NCBI RefSeq assembly: GCF_000244875.1
Contig: NC_016791.1
Coordinates: 663,501 to 727,500 of the forward strand
DNA from: Clostridium sp. BNL1100
Lineage (GTDB): Bacteria > Bacillota > Clostridia > Acetivibrionales > DSM-1351
Length of the DNA stretch: 64,000 nt
Direction of reading: 5' to 3'
The notes under the pieces are model-generated. The model was given only the letters and a program-made list of their open reading frames with translations, did not search any database and was not told the origin of the DNA. Of the stretch, positions 38,482 to 49,189 are shown piece by piece. The position numbers and the translations under genes were made by a program. The number at the start of each line of letters is the position of its first letter. The first letter of the stretch is position 1.

Positions 38482-38519
38482 AAAATGAGGATTGGAAAAG
38501 TACCAATCCTCATTTTTAT
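38482..38519 (+). terminator. Terminator of the glucan synthase gene
   Basis: AAAATGAGGATTGG pairs with CCAATCCTCATTTTT over a seven-base loop, immediately after the stop. Confidence 0.9.
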
Positions 38520-38687
38520 ATGGTTTTTAGTATATCGGTTTGTTAAACAGTTTACATACATCCTACGGATATGCTATATTAAAGTAGTGTGTGAAATCAA
38601 TAACAAACTGACTTTGTATAATAAACTCGGATTTTACTCGGACATGCGGTACAATCTGGGTAAACTAATCTAAAAAGGAGTATATAT

Positions 38688-39896
38688 ATGGCAAAAATCT
38701 CAATGAAAACTCCACTGGTTGAAATGGATGGAGACGAAATGACCAGAGTAATCTGGAAAATGATTAAGGACATTCTCTTGGTTCCTTATATTGACCTTAA
38801 AACAGAATACTATGACCTTGGGCTTGAGTACAGAGAAAAGACAGGCGACAAGGTAACTACAGATTCTGCTATTGCTACTAAAAAATACGGTGTTGCAGTA
38901 AAATGTGCAACCATAACTCCAAATGCAGAAAGAGTTAAGGAATACGATCTTACACAAATGTGGAAAAGCCCTAACGGTACAATAAGAGCAATTCTTGACG
39001 GAACAGTTTTCCGTGCACCTATATTGGTTGACAGCATTAAACCATTTGTTAAAACATGGACAAAGCCGATTACAATAGCAAGACATGCTTACGGCGATGT
39101 TTACAAGAATGTAGAATACCGTGTTCCCGAAGCTGGAAAGGCAGAATTGGTATTTACCAACGAAAAAGGTGAAGAAACCCGGGAGACAATCCACGATTTC
39201 AAAGGTGCAGGCGTAATACAGGGAATGCACAATATCGATAAGTCCATAGAAAGCTTTGCAAGATCCTGCTTCAACTATGCACTTGACGTGAAACAGGATG
39301 TATGGTTTGCAACAAAGGATACTATATCAAAGAAATATGACCATACATTTAAAGATATTTTCCAAGAGATATATGAGAAGGAATATGATGCAAAATTCAA
39401 GGAAGCCGGTATTGAATATTTCTATACCTTGATTGATGATGCAGTTGCACGTGTTGTAAGGTCTGAAGGCGGATTTATTTGGGCTTGCAAGAACTACGAC
39501 GGTGATGTAATGTCAGATATGGTAGCTACTGCATTCGGAAGCCTTGCAATGATGACATCGGTTCTTGTATCACCAGAGGGCTTCTACGAATACGAGGCAG
39601 CTCACGGAACAGTTCAACGTCACTATTACCAGCACCTTAAAGGACAGGAAACCTCCACTAACTCCATGGCTACATTGTTTGCATGGACAGGAGCACTTCG
39701 CAAGAGAGGGGAACTGGACGGAATAAATGAACTGGTTGAATTTGCAGACAAGCTTGAAAAAGCTTCAATAAAGACAATTGAAAACGGTGTAATGACAAAG
39801 GATCTGGCTGCTCTTTCAGAATTGAAGAACATAAAGACTGTAAATACTGAACAATTCCTTGTTGAAGTAAAAAATACTCTTGATTCAATGATGTAA
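38688..39896 (+). CDS. icd: NADP-dependent isocitrate dehydrogenase
   Basis: The enzyme oxidises isocitrate to 2-oxoglutarate, feeding glutamate synthesis. The 402-residue homodimeric type (as in eukaryotes and some bacteria) is shown by [16 protein letters not shown], the substrate loop [24 protein letters not shown], the metal ligands in [12 protein letters not shown] and NYDGDVMSD, and [22 protein letters not shown] precedes the ATG. It is monocistronic, flanked by terminators. Citrate synthase lies 4.4 kb downstream. A second, broken decarboxylating dehydrogenase lies behind lon. Confidence 0.96.
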   Translation: MAKISMKTPLVEMDGDEMTRVIWKMIKDILLVPYIDLKTEYYDLGLEYREKTGDKVTTDSAIATKKYGVAVKCATITPNAERVKEYDLTQMWKSPNGTIRAILDGTVFRAPILVDSIKPFVKTWTKPITIARHAYGDVYKNVEYRVPEAGKAELVFTNEKGEETRETIHDFKGAGVIQGMHNIDKSIESFARSCFNYALDVKQDVWFATKDTISKKYDHTFKDIFQEIYEKEYDAKFKEAGIEYFYTLIDDAVARVVRSEGGFIWACKNYDGDVMSDMVATAFGSLAMMTSVLVSPEGFYEYEAAHGTVQRHYYQHLKGQETSTNSMATLFAWTGALRKRGELDGINELVEFADKLEKASIKTIENGVMTKDLAALSELKNIKTVNTEQFLVEVKNTLDSMM

Positions 39897-39909
39897 TTAA
39901 AGAGAACCT

Positions 39910-39951
39910 AAAAGCATAATAACCATAGGATTCGGTTATTATGCTTTTTTT
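39910..39951 (+). terminator. Terminator of icd
   Basis: AAAAGCATAATAACC pairs with GGTTATTATGCTTTTTTT. Confidence 0.9.
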
Positions 39952-40072
39952 GTCTGCAACGCAATTTACTATATATTTTCCTAAAAGTGTGATAAAATGA
40001 CACTAGCTGTTTTGCGACTTGCAATTTTATAGATTTATAAATTTTTAAATAATAATTTTTCAGGAGGTAAAC

Positions 40073-41083
40073 ATGAACAGTTTAATTAAGCCAGAAGGCT
40101 ATAAACCAAGCCTTGACATACGTATGACAGAAGTTGCTATTAAAAAGACTAAGGATTATTTTGAAAGTGAACTTGCAAAAGAATTGAATTTAACCAGAGT
40201 TTCCGCACCATTATTCGTAAGACCTGAAACAGGCTTGAATGATAACCTGAATGGTGTTGAAAGACCCGTAGCTTTTGATGTAAAGGGTATCGGTGGAGAC
40301 ACTGTAGAAGTTGTTCATTCACTTGCAAAATGGAAGAGAATGGCACTAAAAAGATACGGTTTTGCACCGGGAGAAGGCCTCTATACAGATATGAATGCAA
40401 TCAGAAGAGATGAGGATATGGACAATCTTCATTCAGTATATGTTGACCAGTGGGACTGGGAGAGGATAATACTTAAAAGTGAAAGAACCGAAGAAACCCT
40501 AAAAACTATAGTAAGAAAGATTTTCTCAGTATTTAAGAGAACTGAGGACTATTTGTCAGGATTATATCCAAACCTGCAAAGATACCTTCCCGAAGATATA
40601 TTCTTTGTAACCACTCAGGAGCTAGAGGATATGTATCCAAAAATGACACCTAAGGAAAGGGAAACTGCACTTGCAAAAGAAAAGAAAGCTATATTTATTA
40701 TGAAAATAGGTGACACCCTGAATTCCGGAATCAAGCATGATGGCAGAGCTCCTGACTATGATGACTGGGCACTGAACGGAGATATAGTGTTCTACTATCC
40801 TGTTTTGGACATAGCATATGAGGTTTCATCAATGGGAATAAGAGTAGATGAAGATTCACTTGTGGCACAGCTAAAGAAAGCTGGCTGTGAAGACAGAAAG
40901 AACCTTAAATTCCACAAGGAACTTTTAAACAAGGAACTTCCTTACACAATCGGCGGAGGTATCGGCCAATCAAGAATATGCATGTTCTTCCTTGGAAAGG
41001 CACATATCGGAGAGGTTCAGGCTTCAATATGGAGCGATGATATGATAGAAGAATGTTCACAAAATAACATAGAATTACTGTAA
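40073..41083 (+). CDS. asnA: Aspartate-ammonia ligase (asparagine synthetase A)
   Basis: AsnA makes asparagine from aspartate, ammonia and ATP. The 336-residue protein has a class-II synthetase fold with [23 protein letters not shown] at the start, [12 protein letters not shown] in the middle, and [14 protein letters not shown] at the end (motif 3). CAGGAGG precedes the ATG. asnS follows 124 bases later on the same strand, linking asparagine formation with its charging to tRNA. No glutamine-dependent AsnB is in the window. Confidence 0.96.
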   Translation: MNSLIKPEGYKPSLDIRMTEVAIKKTKDYFESELAKELNLTRVSAPLFVRPETGLNDNLNGVERPVAFDVKGIGGDTVEVVHSLAKWKRMALKRYGFAPGEGLYTDMNAIRRDEDMDNLHSVYVDQWDWERIILKSERTEETLKTIVRKIFSVFKRTEDYLSGLYPNLQRYLPEDIFFVTTQELEDMYPKMTPKERETALAKEKKAIFIMKIGDTLNSGIKHDGRAPDYDDWALNGDIVFYYPVLDIAYEVSSMGIRVDEDSLVAQLKKAGCEDRKNLKFHKELLNKELPYTIGGGIGQSRICMFFLGKAHIGEVQASIWSDDMIEECSQNNIELL

Positions 41084-41207
41084 CAGCCTATATAAAATGT
41101 ACAATGGGGTACTTAATTTTATACAGGTACTATTAATTTAATAAGTTTTGGCATATTATAGACTAGAGTATGTTATGTAAAACAAATGTACAAAGGAGTA
41201 CGGGTAA

Positions 41208-42602
41208 ATGAGTTATATAGAGATAAAAAAACTATTCAGGTCGCCAGATGAATATATTGGAAAAACAATAACAGTTCCGGGATGGGTAAAAACAGTCCGT
41301 GATTCCAAAACCTTTGGTTTCATTGAATTGAATGACGGAACTTTCTTTAGAAACCTTCAAGTTGTATTTGAAGAAGGTAAGCTTGAAAACTTTAAAGAGG
41401 TTGCAAAACTTTCTGTTGGGTCATCCATAGAGGTTGAGGGTGAACTGGTGGAGACTCCAAACGCAAAACAGCCCTTTGAACTAAAGGCAAAGAGGATATC
41501 CATTGAGAACCTATGCCCTGCGGACTACCAACTCCAGAAGAAAAGACATACCTTTGAGTTTTTAAGGACAATCGCACATCTGAGACCTAGAACAAACACA
41601 TTTTCTGCTGTTTTCAGAGTAAGATCGCTGGCTGCCTTCGCCATACACAAATTCTTTCAGGAGAGAGGCTTTGTTTATGTTCATACGCCTCTTATCACGG
41701 GTAGCGACTGTGAGGGTGCAGGACAGATGTTCAGAGTTACAACACTGGATATGAATAATCCTCCAAGGACTGAAAACGGTGAGATAGATTATTCACAGGA
41801 CTTCTTTGAAAAGGAAACAAGTCTTACGGTAAGTGGTCAGCTAACAGGTGAAGCCTATGCGATGGCCTTTAAGAACATATACACCTTCGGACCTACTTTC
41901 AGGGCTGAAAACTCCAACACTGCCAGACATGCAGCGGAATTCTGGATGATTGAACCGGAAATTGCTTTTTCAGATTTAAAGGATGACATGATGCTTGCAG
42001 AAGATATGCTCAAGTTTGTTATCAATTATGTTGTTGAAAATGCACCTGAAGAGATGCAGTTCTTTAATAGCTTTGTAGATAAAGGTCTTTTAGAAAGATT
42101 GGATAACGTTGTTAATTCTGATTTCGCACACATTACTTATACAGAAGCTATTGAGATTCTGAAAAAGAACAAGGACAAGTTTGAATATCCTGTTGAATGG
42201 GGTGCTGACCTCCAAACAGAGCATGAAAGATACATTACAGAGCAGGTCTATAAGAAGCCTGTATTTGTTACCGATTACCCTAAAGAGATAAAAGCATTTT
42301 ATATGAGGGTAAACGATGACAACAAGACTGTTGCAGCTATGGACCTTCTGGTACCCGGCGTAGGTGAGATAATAGGTGGAAGCCAGAGGGAAGAACGTCT
42401 GGATGTCCTTGAAAAGAAGATGGATGACATGGGACTTAACAAGGAAGATTACCAGTGGTATCTTGACCTTCGGAAATACGGAGGCACAAAACATGCAGGC
42501 TTCGGTCTTGGTTTCGAGAGAGCTATTATGTATCTCACAGGAATAACAAATATCAGAGATGTAATACCTTTCGCAAGAACCACAGGCAGTTGCGAATTCT
42601 AG
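41208..42602 (+). CDS. asnS: Asparaginyl-tRNA synthetase
   Basis: The 464-residue class-IIb synthetase has the N-terminal OB fold ([20 protein letters not shown]), motif 2 ([22 protein letters not shown]) and motif 3 ([16 protein letters not shown]). The AsnRS-type [11 protein letters not shown] insert and [15 protein letters not shown] segment distinguish it from AspRS. AAAGGAG precedes the ATG. No T-box element was seen upstream. It ends at a strong terminator. Confidence 0.97.
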   Translation: MSYIEIKKLFRSPDEYIGKTITVPGWVKTVRDSKTFGFIELNDGTFFRNLQVVFEEGKLENFKEVAKLSVGSSIEVEGELVETPNAKQPFELKAKRISIENLCPADYQLQKKRHTFEFLRTIAHLRPRTNTFSAVFRVRSLAAFAIHKFFQERGFVYVHTPLITGSDCEGAGQMFRVTTLDMNNPPRTENGEIDYSQDFFEKETSLTVSGQLTGEAYAMAFKNIYTFGPTFRAENSNTARHAAEFWMIEPEIAFSDLKDDMMLAEDMLKFVINYVVENAPEEMQFFNSFVDKGLLERLDNVVNSDFAHITYTEAIEILKKNKDKFEYPVEWGADLQTEHERYITEQVYKKPVFVTDYPKEIKAFYMRVNDDNKTVAAMDLLVPGVGEIIGGSQREERLDVLEKKMDDMGLNKEDYQWYLDLRKYGGTKHAGFGLGFERAIMYLTGITNIRDVIPFARTTGSCEF

Positions 42603-42608
42603 TAAAAA

Positions 42609-42651
42609 TGAGGGAGCTTCACAAAAAAATGTGAAAAGCTCCCTTTTTATA
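42609..42651 (+). terminator. Terminator of asnS
   Basis: AGGGAGCTTCAC pairs with GTGAAAAGCTCCCTTTTT. The convergent DUF4397 gene ends just beyond it. Confidence 0.88.
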
Positions 42652-42653
42652 TT

Positions 42654-43307
42654 TTACACTCTCAGATAGGTAGTACCGTCCATAGGGATGTATACTTGCA
42701 GTCCGGGTGGAATCCCTTGATTTCCAACAACGTAGAAAGTCAGGTTTCTTCTCGGAAGAAGATTTACAGGGACTAATAAGAGATTGGTTGATGAGTTGGA
42801 CGGTCTGACAAAAAAGTTATACCTGCCCGGAGGGAAGCTCCTGTAATCTGAAACTTCTGTATATCCTATATCTGTAAATACTTCCGGGCCTCCTCTTAAA
42901 ACAAGATCAAGGTTGCCGGAATCAGGTGAGAGGTTGGCAAACCTGATGTTGACTCTGCCGGGAGCAAGAGTTTCATATTCATCTTCGATAGGCAGTATCC
43001 CTATTCTTGGAAGGATACCGATTACAGCCAGGGTGAATACCTGTCTTTCTGATACAGGGAGATTTATGCTCAGTATAGGAGTATTCTTCTGTCCTGCAGG
43101 AAACACCTCTATATTGTATGTTCCTGTAGCCAATGGCATATATTCAGTAAACTGTCCATAAGAAAGTCCTCTGGCAATAAGTCTGTCATTTGCATAAACA
43201 TCAACAGCAGGAGTTCCCGGAGAAGCGTGAAACAGCCTGATATATGAAATACCGGGCATTTGTCTCAGACTGTCTGCCTGATTAATGTCAAAAAAGTCAT
43301 AATCCAT
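42654..43307 (-). CDS. DUF4397 domain protein
   Basis: The 217-residue protein has two similar beta-rich halves. The first contains SYIRLFHASPGTPAVDVYAND, and the second RVNIRFANLSPDSGNLDLVL. The xRxxHASPxxPxVDVY pattern is the hallmark of DUF4397. It has no signal peptide or sorting motif, so its place in the cell is uncertain; related clostridial proteins occur in spore- and envelope-associated settings. The ATG at 43307 is chosen since GGTGGTGA precedes it; an ATG at 43322 is also possible. It is monocistronic and convergent with asnS. Confidence 0.85.
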   Translation of the reverse strand: MDYDFFDINQADSLRQMPGISYIRLFHASPGTPAVDVYANDRLIARGLSYGQFTEYMPLATGTYNIEVFPAGQKNTPILSINLPVSERQVFTLAVIGILPRIGILPIEDEYETLAPGRVNIRFANLSPDSGNLDLVLRGGPEVFTDIGYTEVSDYRSFPPGRYNFFVRPSNSSTNLLLVPVNLLPRRNLTFYVVGNQGIPPGLQVYIPMDGTTYLRV

Positions 43308-43466
43308 AAAATTCACCACCATGTTTTATAATAAATTTGAGTAGTCATACATCAATATATGCGGTGGAAATGGGAAAAGTTAACATAAGTATCAAATTAT
43401 AAAGAATCCTACAAAAATTTTATTTTGTAGGAGAATCAAATAATTAGTGTATGATTAATTTGTTTA

Positions 43467-43475
43467 TGGTATAAT
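43467..43475 (+). promoter_or_regulatory. Extended -10 promoter for the SEC-C gene
   Basis: TGGTATAAT fits TGnTATAAT, 35 bases before the ATG at 43510. Confidence 0.5.
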
Positions 43476-43509
43476 AGCATGAGATTTTATAAGAAAAGGA
43501 GTAGTTGTT

Positions 43510-44004
43510 ATGTCGATATACGAACAGTGGAGAGAAATTGCGGATGCTGAAAGAACTCCACAAGAAAATGAGTCTTTCTGGAAAGATTATTTTTTAAAGG
43601 AAAAAGATAACTACGCATATATATTAGGCAATAATTTGAAGACCTTGAAAGGTGAATTAAAAGAACTTGCAAGTACATTTAATATGGATAACGTTACATT
43701 TACAGGTTTTTTGGACGGAATAAATACAAGTCTTGTACAAGAGATTGATCTTGAGTCTCTGGAAGAAACAACAGTTCTGGATGCAGAAATAGACTACGAA
43801 AAGCTATATTTTAATATGCTGGATGCCAAAGCAGAATGGTTATACAATCTTCCTGAATGGGAAGACATACTCTCTGTTGAAAGAAGAAAAGAAATTACCA
43901 CTGAATACAGAAAAGCAGGAATTGCTATAAGCAATAAAGTTGGCAGAAATGACCCCTGTCCTTGTGGAAGTGGGAAAAAATACAAGAAATGTTGCGGAAA
44001 GTAA
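43510..44004 (+). CDS. SEC-C motif protein
   Basis: The 164-residue protein has an acidic, helical N-terminal part with no family I can name. It ends in a zinc-binding SEC-C motif, [16 protein letters not shown] (C-x-C-x8-C-C), the motif at the end of SecA. SEC-C tails bind zinc and often contact partner proteins such as SecB or the ribosome. AAAAGGAG precedes the ATG. Single gene with its own promoter and terminator. Confidence 0.85.
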   Translation: MSIYEQWREIADAERTPQENESFWKDYFLKEKDNYAYILGNNLKTLKGELKELASTFNMDNVTFTGFLDGINTSLVQEIDLESLEETTVLDAEIDYEKLYFNMLDAKAEWLYNLPEWEDILSVERRKEITTEYRKAGIAISNKVGRNDPCPCGSGKKYKKCCGK

Positions 44005-44041
44005 GATTATTTGATATTAGAGAATAATTATACACATAAAT

Positions 44042-44097
44042 AAAAGGTTTGAGTTAAACACGGATAATTCCCCGATTGACTCAAGCCTTTATTTTTT
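44042..44097 (+). terminator. Terminator of the SEC-C gene
   Basis: AAAAGGTTTGAGT pairs with ACTCAAGCCTTTA, followed by TTTTTT. Confidence 0.75.
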
Positions 44098-44335
44098 CTT
44101 ATAAGCAGCAAGGGACAAGGGCTTTGAAAAATTGCATATGGATATTGATGAATTTTTAACGAATTAAACTTGCACTGACAAATGAATTATTATACAATTA
44201 GGATAGATTAGGAACTTTTTGTGAAAGAACAGTCCTCTGATAATTCATACTAGAACAAAATAAATTAGGATTCTTTAAACAAATAGTGGCACAGGCATAA
44301 AGAATGGTTTATCCAATGCCGGAAATGGAGAAGAT
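44098..44335. other. Citrate synthase upstream region
   Basis: Apart from the promoter at 44170-44198, the sequence has only a short coding-like run (KGFEKLHMDIDEFLTN, ending at TAA near 44167) without a start. It may be the tail of a lost gene. Confidence 0.35.
44170..44198 (+). promoter_or_regulatory. Promoter for citrate synthase
   Basis: TTGCAC and TACAAT are spaced by 17 bases, leaving a leader of about 130 bases before the ATG at 44336. Confidence 0.5.
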
Positions 44336-45688
44336 ATGGAAAAAAAATTAAATGATTATATTGATAAGATGGTAAGTGTTGTTGATTGTATAAACAGAAT
44401 TGATCCGGAATATTTTACAAAATACAGTGTTAAAAAAGGACTGAGAAATAGCGATGGATCCGGAGTTCTGGTGGGATTAACCGAAATAGGTGAGGTTCAC
44501 GGTTATGTTATGTACGAAGGCGAAAGAAAAGAAGACGAAGGCCGCCTTGTTTACAGAGGTATAGACGTATACGAGTTGGTAAGGGGATTTCAGCAGGAGA
44601 AAAGATTTGGCTTTGAAGAAGTATGTTATCTGCTTTTGTTCGGAAAACTCCCAAATAGCGATGAATTGTCAGAGTTTAACGAGTTGTTGGGAGGATTAAG
44701 AGCATTACCCAATGGCTTTACCGAGGATATGATATTAAAGGCACCCAGCTCGGACATTATGAATAAGCTGGCAAGAAGTGTACTTGCGTCTTATTCATAT
44801 GATGAAGTACCCGACGGTATAGACCCAAAAAATCTTTTGAGGCAGAGCATTGAACTGATTGCAAGATTTCCAACAATGGCAGCTTACGGATTCCAGGCAA
44901 AGTCTCACTATTACGGAGGGCAAAGCCTTTATATTCATAGCCCTGTTCCTGAACTGTCAACTGCTGAAAATATACTTTATATGATAAGGCCGGACAATAA
45001 ATACACTCAGACTGAAGCTGAAATACTTGACCTTGCTCTGGTACTTCACGCAGAGCATGGAGGAGGAAACAACTCTACATTTGCTGCAAGAGTAGTATCT
45101 TCTACTGAAACAGATACATATTCAGCCATTGCTGCTGCAGTCGGCTCTCTGAAAGGGCCAAAGCACGGTGGAGCAAACATTAAAGCAATGAATATGCTTA
45201 CAGATATAAAGGAACACGTTGAAGATTGGGCTGATGATGATGAAATTAGAAATTATCTCATAAAGATAATCAACAAGGAAGCCTTTGACGGAGCAGGCCT
45301 CATATACGGAATGGGCCATGCCGTATATACCTTGTCAGACCCGAGAACAATACTGCTAAAGGAAAAGGCGCATCAACTGGCAATAGAAAAGGGAAGGGAA
45401 AGAGAATTCCTGCTGTATGATGCTGTTGAAAGAATCGCACCTGATGTTTTTGCACAGGCAAAGGGTACAACTAAAAATATTTGTGCCAATGTTGACCTTT
45501 ACTCAGGATTTGTATATGATGCACTGGGAATTCCAACCGAGCTGTTCACACCATTATTTGCAGTTGCAAGAATAGTTGGCTGGTGTGCTCACCGAATTGA
45601 AGAGGTAGTATGCATGCAAAAGATAATAAGACCTGCATACAAGAGTATTTCAAAACCACACAAATTCTTGCCGATGGAAGAAAGATAA
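44336..45688 (+). CDS. gltA: Citrate synthase
   Basis: The enzyme condenses acetyl-CoA and oxaloacetate to citrate. The 450-residue protein has the catalytic pattern LHAEHGGGNNSTFAAR, GPKHGGANIKAM, and GMGHAVYTLSDPR, which include the active-site His residues, and the CoA-binding C-terminal AHRIEE segment. It has a longer N-terminus than type-I enzymes, as is usual for clostridia. Together with icd it gives the oxidative branch to 2-oxoglutarate. A 2-methylcitrate synthase cannot be excluded by sequence alone, but no propionate genes are near. Confidence 0.92.
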   Translation: MEKKLNDYIDKMVSVVDCINRIDPEYFTKYSVKKGLRNSDGSGVLVGLTEIGEVHGYVMYEGERKEDEGRLVYRGIDVYELVRGFQQEKRFGFEEVCYLLLFGKLPNSDELSEFNELLGGLRALPNGFTEDMILKAPSSDIMNKLARSVLASYSYDEVPDGIDPKNLLRQSIELIARFPTMAAYGFQAKSHYYGGQSLYIHSPVPELSTAENILYMIRPDNKYTQTEAEILDLALVLHAEHGGGNNSTFAARVVSSTETDTYSAIAAAVGSLKGPKHGGANIKAMNMLTDIKEHVEDWADDDEIRNYLIKIINKEAFDGAGLIYGMGHAVYTLSDPRTILLKEKAHQLAIEKGREREFLLYDAVERIAPDVFAQAKGTTKNICANVDLYSGFVYDALGIPTELFTPLFAVARIVGWCAHRIEEVVCMQKIIRPAYKSISKPHKFLPMEER

Positions 45689-45729
45689 TTATTCTTTTTA
45701 ATAAGAGATGGGGAGACGCTTTAGTAGCG

Positions 45730-47100
45730 TTATCCCCAAACTCCTATCATACTCATGAAAACAATAAACAGAAGAACCGGTGTAATATACCTTACCAAAA
45801 AGGTATAAATTCTTATAAGTGTCTGATTTTTCAACTCCCCATAATTGGAAAGTTCTGTTTTTATATCCTTTTTATTTATAACATAACCTGCGAACAATGC
45901 AATGAGTAGTCCGCCAAGGGGTAACAAAACATTTGAAGAAGCCTGATCAAAGAAATCAAATAAGTTTAAACCGAAGGGTTTTATTTTGCTTATGGGGTTA
46001 GCACTGTTCTGAGACAGGGTAACAAATGTTCCTATAATAAGAACTATGGAGGAACATATCAATACTGCTTTTCTTCTGGATACTTTCTTTTCTTCTACAA
46101 AGTAGGTAACCACAACTTCAAGCATTGAGAGCATTGCGGTTGTTGCTGCAATGGCCGACAATACAAAGAATAGAACTATTAGTACTCCTCCAAAGGGTAC
46201 TTTTGAAAATACCAACGGAATAGTTTTAAACAACAGTCCCGGGCCTTGCTGAGGAGTCATGCCAAAGGAGAAAACAGCTGGAAAAATTGCAATACCTGCC
46301 AGAAGCGAAACAATTGTATCTGACACGGCAACCCTTCCGGCGGTAGCAATCATATTATTGTCAGAGGTAAAGTAGCTGCCGTAGGTAATAATGGTTCCCA
46401 TTCCCAAAGACAGTTTGAAAAAAGAAAGTCCTAATGCCATTAAAATAACTTCTTTTGTGACACTGGAAAAGTCTACTTTAAAAATAAAAGCTACTCCTTC
46501 CATAGCACCTGGCAATGTCAGCGCACGTATATCACAAATTACGATAAGAATCAGCAACACGGGCATCAACAGTTTGGTCATTCGCTCAATTCCTTTTTTT
46601 ACACCCAGCACCAGAATTGACGCTACTACTACAATAGCAACAAACTGCCATATTATAGGGGCAACCGGAGAAGAAACGGTTTGATTGAATATGTTGTCCA
46701 TTTCTTTATAAGAACTGTTTGAAAAAATTCCTGACAAACCCTTGAAAATGTATGAATAGACCCAGCCTGCCACAGAGCTGTAGAAAAAAAGAATAAAAAA
46801 AGCCGACAGTATACCCATATATCCAATTATTTTCCACGGCCCTCTGGGTTTGATAGCAGATATAGCACCGATAGGGTTTTTTCTGGTTTTTCTTCCGATA
46901 TACATTTCACTTATCATAACAGGCAGTGCTACAAGAACAATACATATAAAATATATCAGGAGAAAAGCTCCTCCTCCGTAATTGCCTGTAAGATAAGGAA
47001 ATTTCCATATATTACCGAGACCTACGGCTGAACTTAATGTTGCAAAAAATACTGCTAATCCTGTTGAAAACCTTTCTCTTTCCTGCGATTTTTTTTCCAT
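45730..47100 (-). CDS. Sodium:neurotransmitter symporter (NSS) family transporter
   Basis: The 456-residue protein has eleven to twelve membrane spans. The first span carries the NSS signature TLSSAVGLGNIWKFPYLTG with the unwound sodium- and substrate-binding segment, and YGGGAFLLIYF follows. Bacterial relatives (LeuT, TnaT, MhsT) import amino acids with sodium. The substrate is unknown. GGAGGT lies upstream of the ATG. It is convergent with citrate synthase. Confidence 0.93.
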   Translation of the reverse strand: MEKKSQERERFSTGLAVFFATLSSAVGLGNIWKFPYLTGNYGGGAFLLIYFICIVLVALPVMISEMYIGRKTRKNPIGAISAIKPRGPWKIIGYMGILSAFFILFFYSSVAGWVYSYIFKGLSGIFSNSSYKEMDNIFNQTVSSPVAPIIWQFVAIVVVASILVLGVKKGIERMTKLLMPVLLILIVICDIRALTLPGAMEGVAFIFKVDFSSVTKEVILMALGLSFFKLSLGMGTIITYGSYFTSDNNMIATAGRVAVSDTIVSLLAGIAIFPAVFSFGMTPQQGPGLLFKTIPLVFSKVPFGGVLIVLFFVLSAIAATTAMLSMLEVVVTYFVEEKKVSRRKAVLICSSIVLIIGTFVTLSQNSANPISKIKPFGLNLFDFFDQASSNVLLPLGGLLIALFAGYVINKKDIKTELSNYGELKNQTLIRIYTFLVRYITPVLLFIVFMSMIGVWG

Positions 47101-47344
47101 TAATTTAAAGTACCTCCAGTGCTTTAGTGATAATTATTTTTTACAGTTTGATAATAATAATACAGATATGTAATTTTAATGAGGTTAAAAATGTGAAACA
47201 TGGGTATAACCAAAATAACAAAATAATTACATGTGTAGACAAGGAGCAAAAAATAAAATATCATAAATTAGATACTTATGCAATAAAACCGTAGCAATAA
47301 TAATATATTTAAATCAAAATAAATGGTATATATGGAGGACGAAA

Positions 47345-49087
47345 ATGAGAAGAACAAAAATAATTTGTACATTGGGGCCTGCTTCTGATAATGAGGATGT
47401 ATTAAGGGATATGATGCTTGGCGGAATGAATCTGGCAAGATTGAATTTTTCCCACGGAACACATGAAGAACATAAAAAGAGGGCAGACTTAGTAAAGAAA
47501 ATAAGAGAAGAACTTAATCTTCCAATACCTTTATTACTTGATACAAAAGGGCCTGAAATAAGAACTGGTAAATTTAAGGATGGGCAGGTCATACTTGAAG
47601 AAAATGATGAGTTTACACTTGTTAACAAGGATATAATAGGTGATGAAACGAAATGTACAATTACCTACAAGGAGCTTTACAAGGACGTTTCAAAGGGAAG
47701 CAAGATACTTATTAACGATGGTTTGGTTGAACTTGAAGTTACCGAAATAAAGAACAAGGATATATGCTGCAGGGTTCTTAACGGTGGGGCAGTAGGAAAT
47801 CACAAGGGAATAAATGTACCCGGTGCGGAAATTAAATTGCCTGCCCTAACAAAACAGGATATTGATGATATCAAATTCGGTATAGAGAACGACTTTGATA
47901 TTATAGCAGCCTCATTCGTCAGAAAAGCTTCCGATGTTGTAGAAATAAGGAAGGTCCTTGAAAAGAATGGCGGCAAGGATATATTGATAATAGCAAAAAT
48001 AGAGAATAGAGAAGGTATAAAGAACTTCAATGATATTCTTAAGGTTTCTGACGGGATAATGGTAGCAAGGGGAGACCTTGGCGTAGAAATACCTGTAGAA
48101 GAGGTTCCAATTGTTCAAAAGAACATTATTGAAAAATGTTATCAGACCGGTAAACCTGTAATAACTGCTACCCAAATGCTTGACTCTATGATTAGAAATC
48201 CAAGACCTACAAGAGCCGAAGCAAGCGACGTTGCAAATGCTATCTTTGATGGAACAAGCTGTGTAATGCTTTCAGGGGAAACAGCTGCAGGTAAGTACCC
48301 TCTTGAAACCATTGAAGTAATGGCAAGGATTGCCGAGAAGGCTGAAAGATCCATGGATTACTGGAAGAGATTCACAACTGCACGTTCCGAATTTAATTCC
48401 AGTGTCACAAATGCTATCAGTCATGCAACCTGTACCACTGCCCTTGATTTAAAGGCTTCTGCTATAATAACGGTTACACAGTCGGGACACACCGCAAGAA
48501 TGATAGCCAGATTCCGTCCAGCATGCCCGATTATTGCAACAACAGCAAATCCAAAGGTGCAAAGACAGTTGAATTTGTCCTGGGGAGTACTACCGTATCT
48601 GGTAGGAATTGCAAATACTACAGATGAAATGTTTGATAACGGTGTTGAAAAGGCATTGGAATCCGGCCTTGTAAAGAATGGTGATCTGGCGGTAATAACA
48701 GCCGGTATGCCTGCCGGGATAAGCGGAACAACCAATACACTTAAAGTGCATATTGTGGGAAAAGTGTTGGTTCAGGGTGTTGGAATCGGTACAGCTTGTG
48801 CAACAGGGGAATTATGTGTTGCCCAGAATGCTAAAGAAGCAATGGATAAATTCAGTGACGGTAATATATTAGTTGTTCCATTTACAGATAACTCTATGCT
48901 TCCTATAATAAAGAGGGCATCTGCCATAGTTGTGGAAGAACACGGACAGTCATGCCATACTGCAACAGTAGGCTTGGCACTGGATATACCTGTAGTAGTA
49001 GGGGCTGAAAATGCTACTAAGATATTGAAATCAGGCTCTGTAGTAACAGTTGATTCTGAAAGAGGCCTCATAATCAGATGTAATTGA
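47345..49087 (+). CDS. pyk: Pyruvate kinase with C-terminal phosphohistidine-like domain
   Basis: Pyruvate kinase makes pyruvate and ATP from phosphoenolpyruvate. The 580-residue product has the N-terminal barrel start RRTKIICTLGPAS, the metal- and PEP-site MVARGDLGVEIP, ITATQMLDSM, and the regulatory C domain. An extra domain of about 100 residues (from about 480) has GQSCHTATVGLALDIPVV, like the phosphohistidine domain of PEP-utilising enzymes. The long form is common in Bacillus and clostridia. GGAGG precedes the ATG. It provides pyruvate for pyruvate formate-lyase. Confidence 0.97.
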   Translation: MRRTKIICTLGPASDNEDVLRDMMLGGMNLARLNFSHGTHEEHKKRADLVKKIREELNLPIPLLLDTKGPEIRTGKFKDGQVILEENDEFTLVNKDIIGDETKCTITYKELYKDVSKGSKILINDGLVELEVTEIKNKDICCRVLNGGAVGNHKGINVPGAEIKLPALTKQDIDDIKFGIENDFDIIAASFVRKASDVVEIRKVLEKNGGKDILIIAKIENREGIKNFNDILKVSDGIMVARGDLGVEIPVEEVPIVQKNIIEKCYQTGKPVITATQMLDSMIRNPRPTRAEASDVANAIFDGTSCVMLSGETAAGKYPLETIEVMARIAEKAERSMDYWKRFTTARSEFNSSVTNAISHATCTTALDLKASAIITVTQSGHTARMIARFRPACPIIATTANPKVQRQLNLSWGVLPYLVGIANTTDEMFDNGVEKALESGLVKNGDLAVITAGMPAGISGTTNTLKVHIVGKVLVQGVGIGTACATGELCVAQNAKEAMDKFSDGNILVVPFTDNSMLPIIKRASAIVVEEHGQSCHTATVGLALDIPVVVGAENATKILKSGSVVTVDSERGLIIRCN

Positions 49088-49189
49088 TAAATGCCTAAAA
49101 AAGGGATTTATCAGTTGAACTGGAAAGTCAATAAGGTTATAATAATTAATGCTAATTGGTATATTTTATGGAAAAATGAGAGGATAGAC

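Noticed and set aside
41084-41207. T-box leader before asnS
   Set aside because: No TGGNACC-type T-box sequence or specifier stem was seen, and the gap is too short.
44100-44167. Short coding-like run KGFEKLHMDIDEFLTN
   Set aside because: There is no start codon or ribosome site and too little sequence to name a family; chance cannot be excluded.
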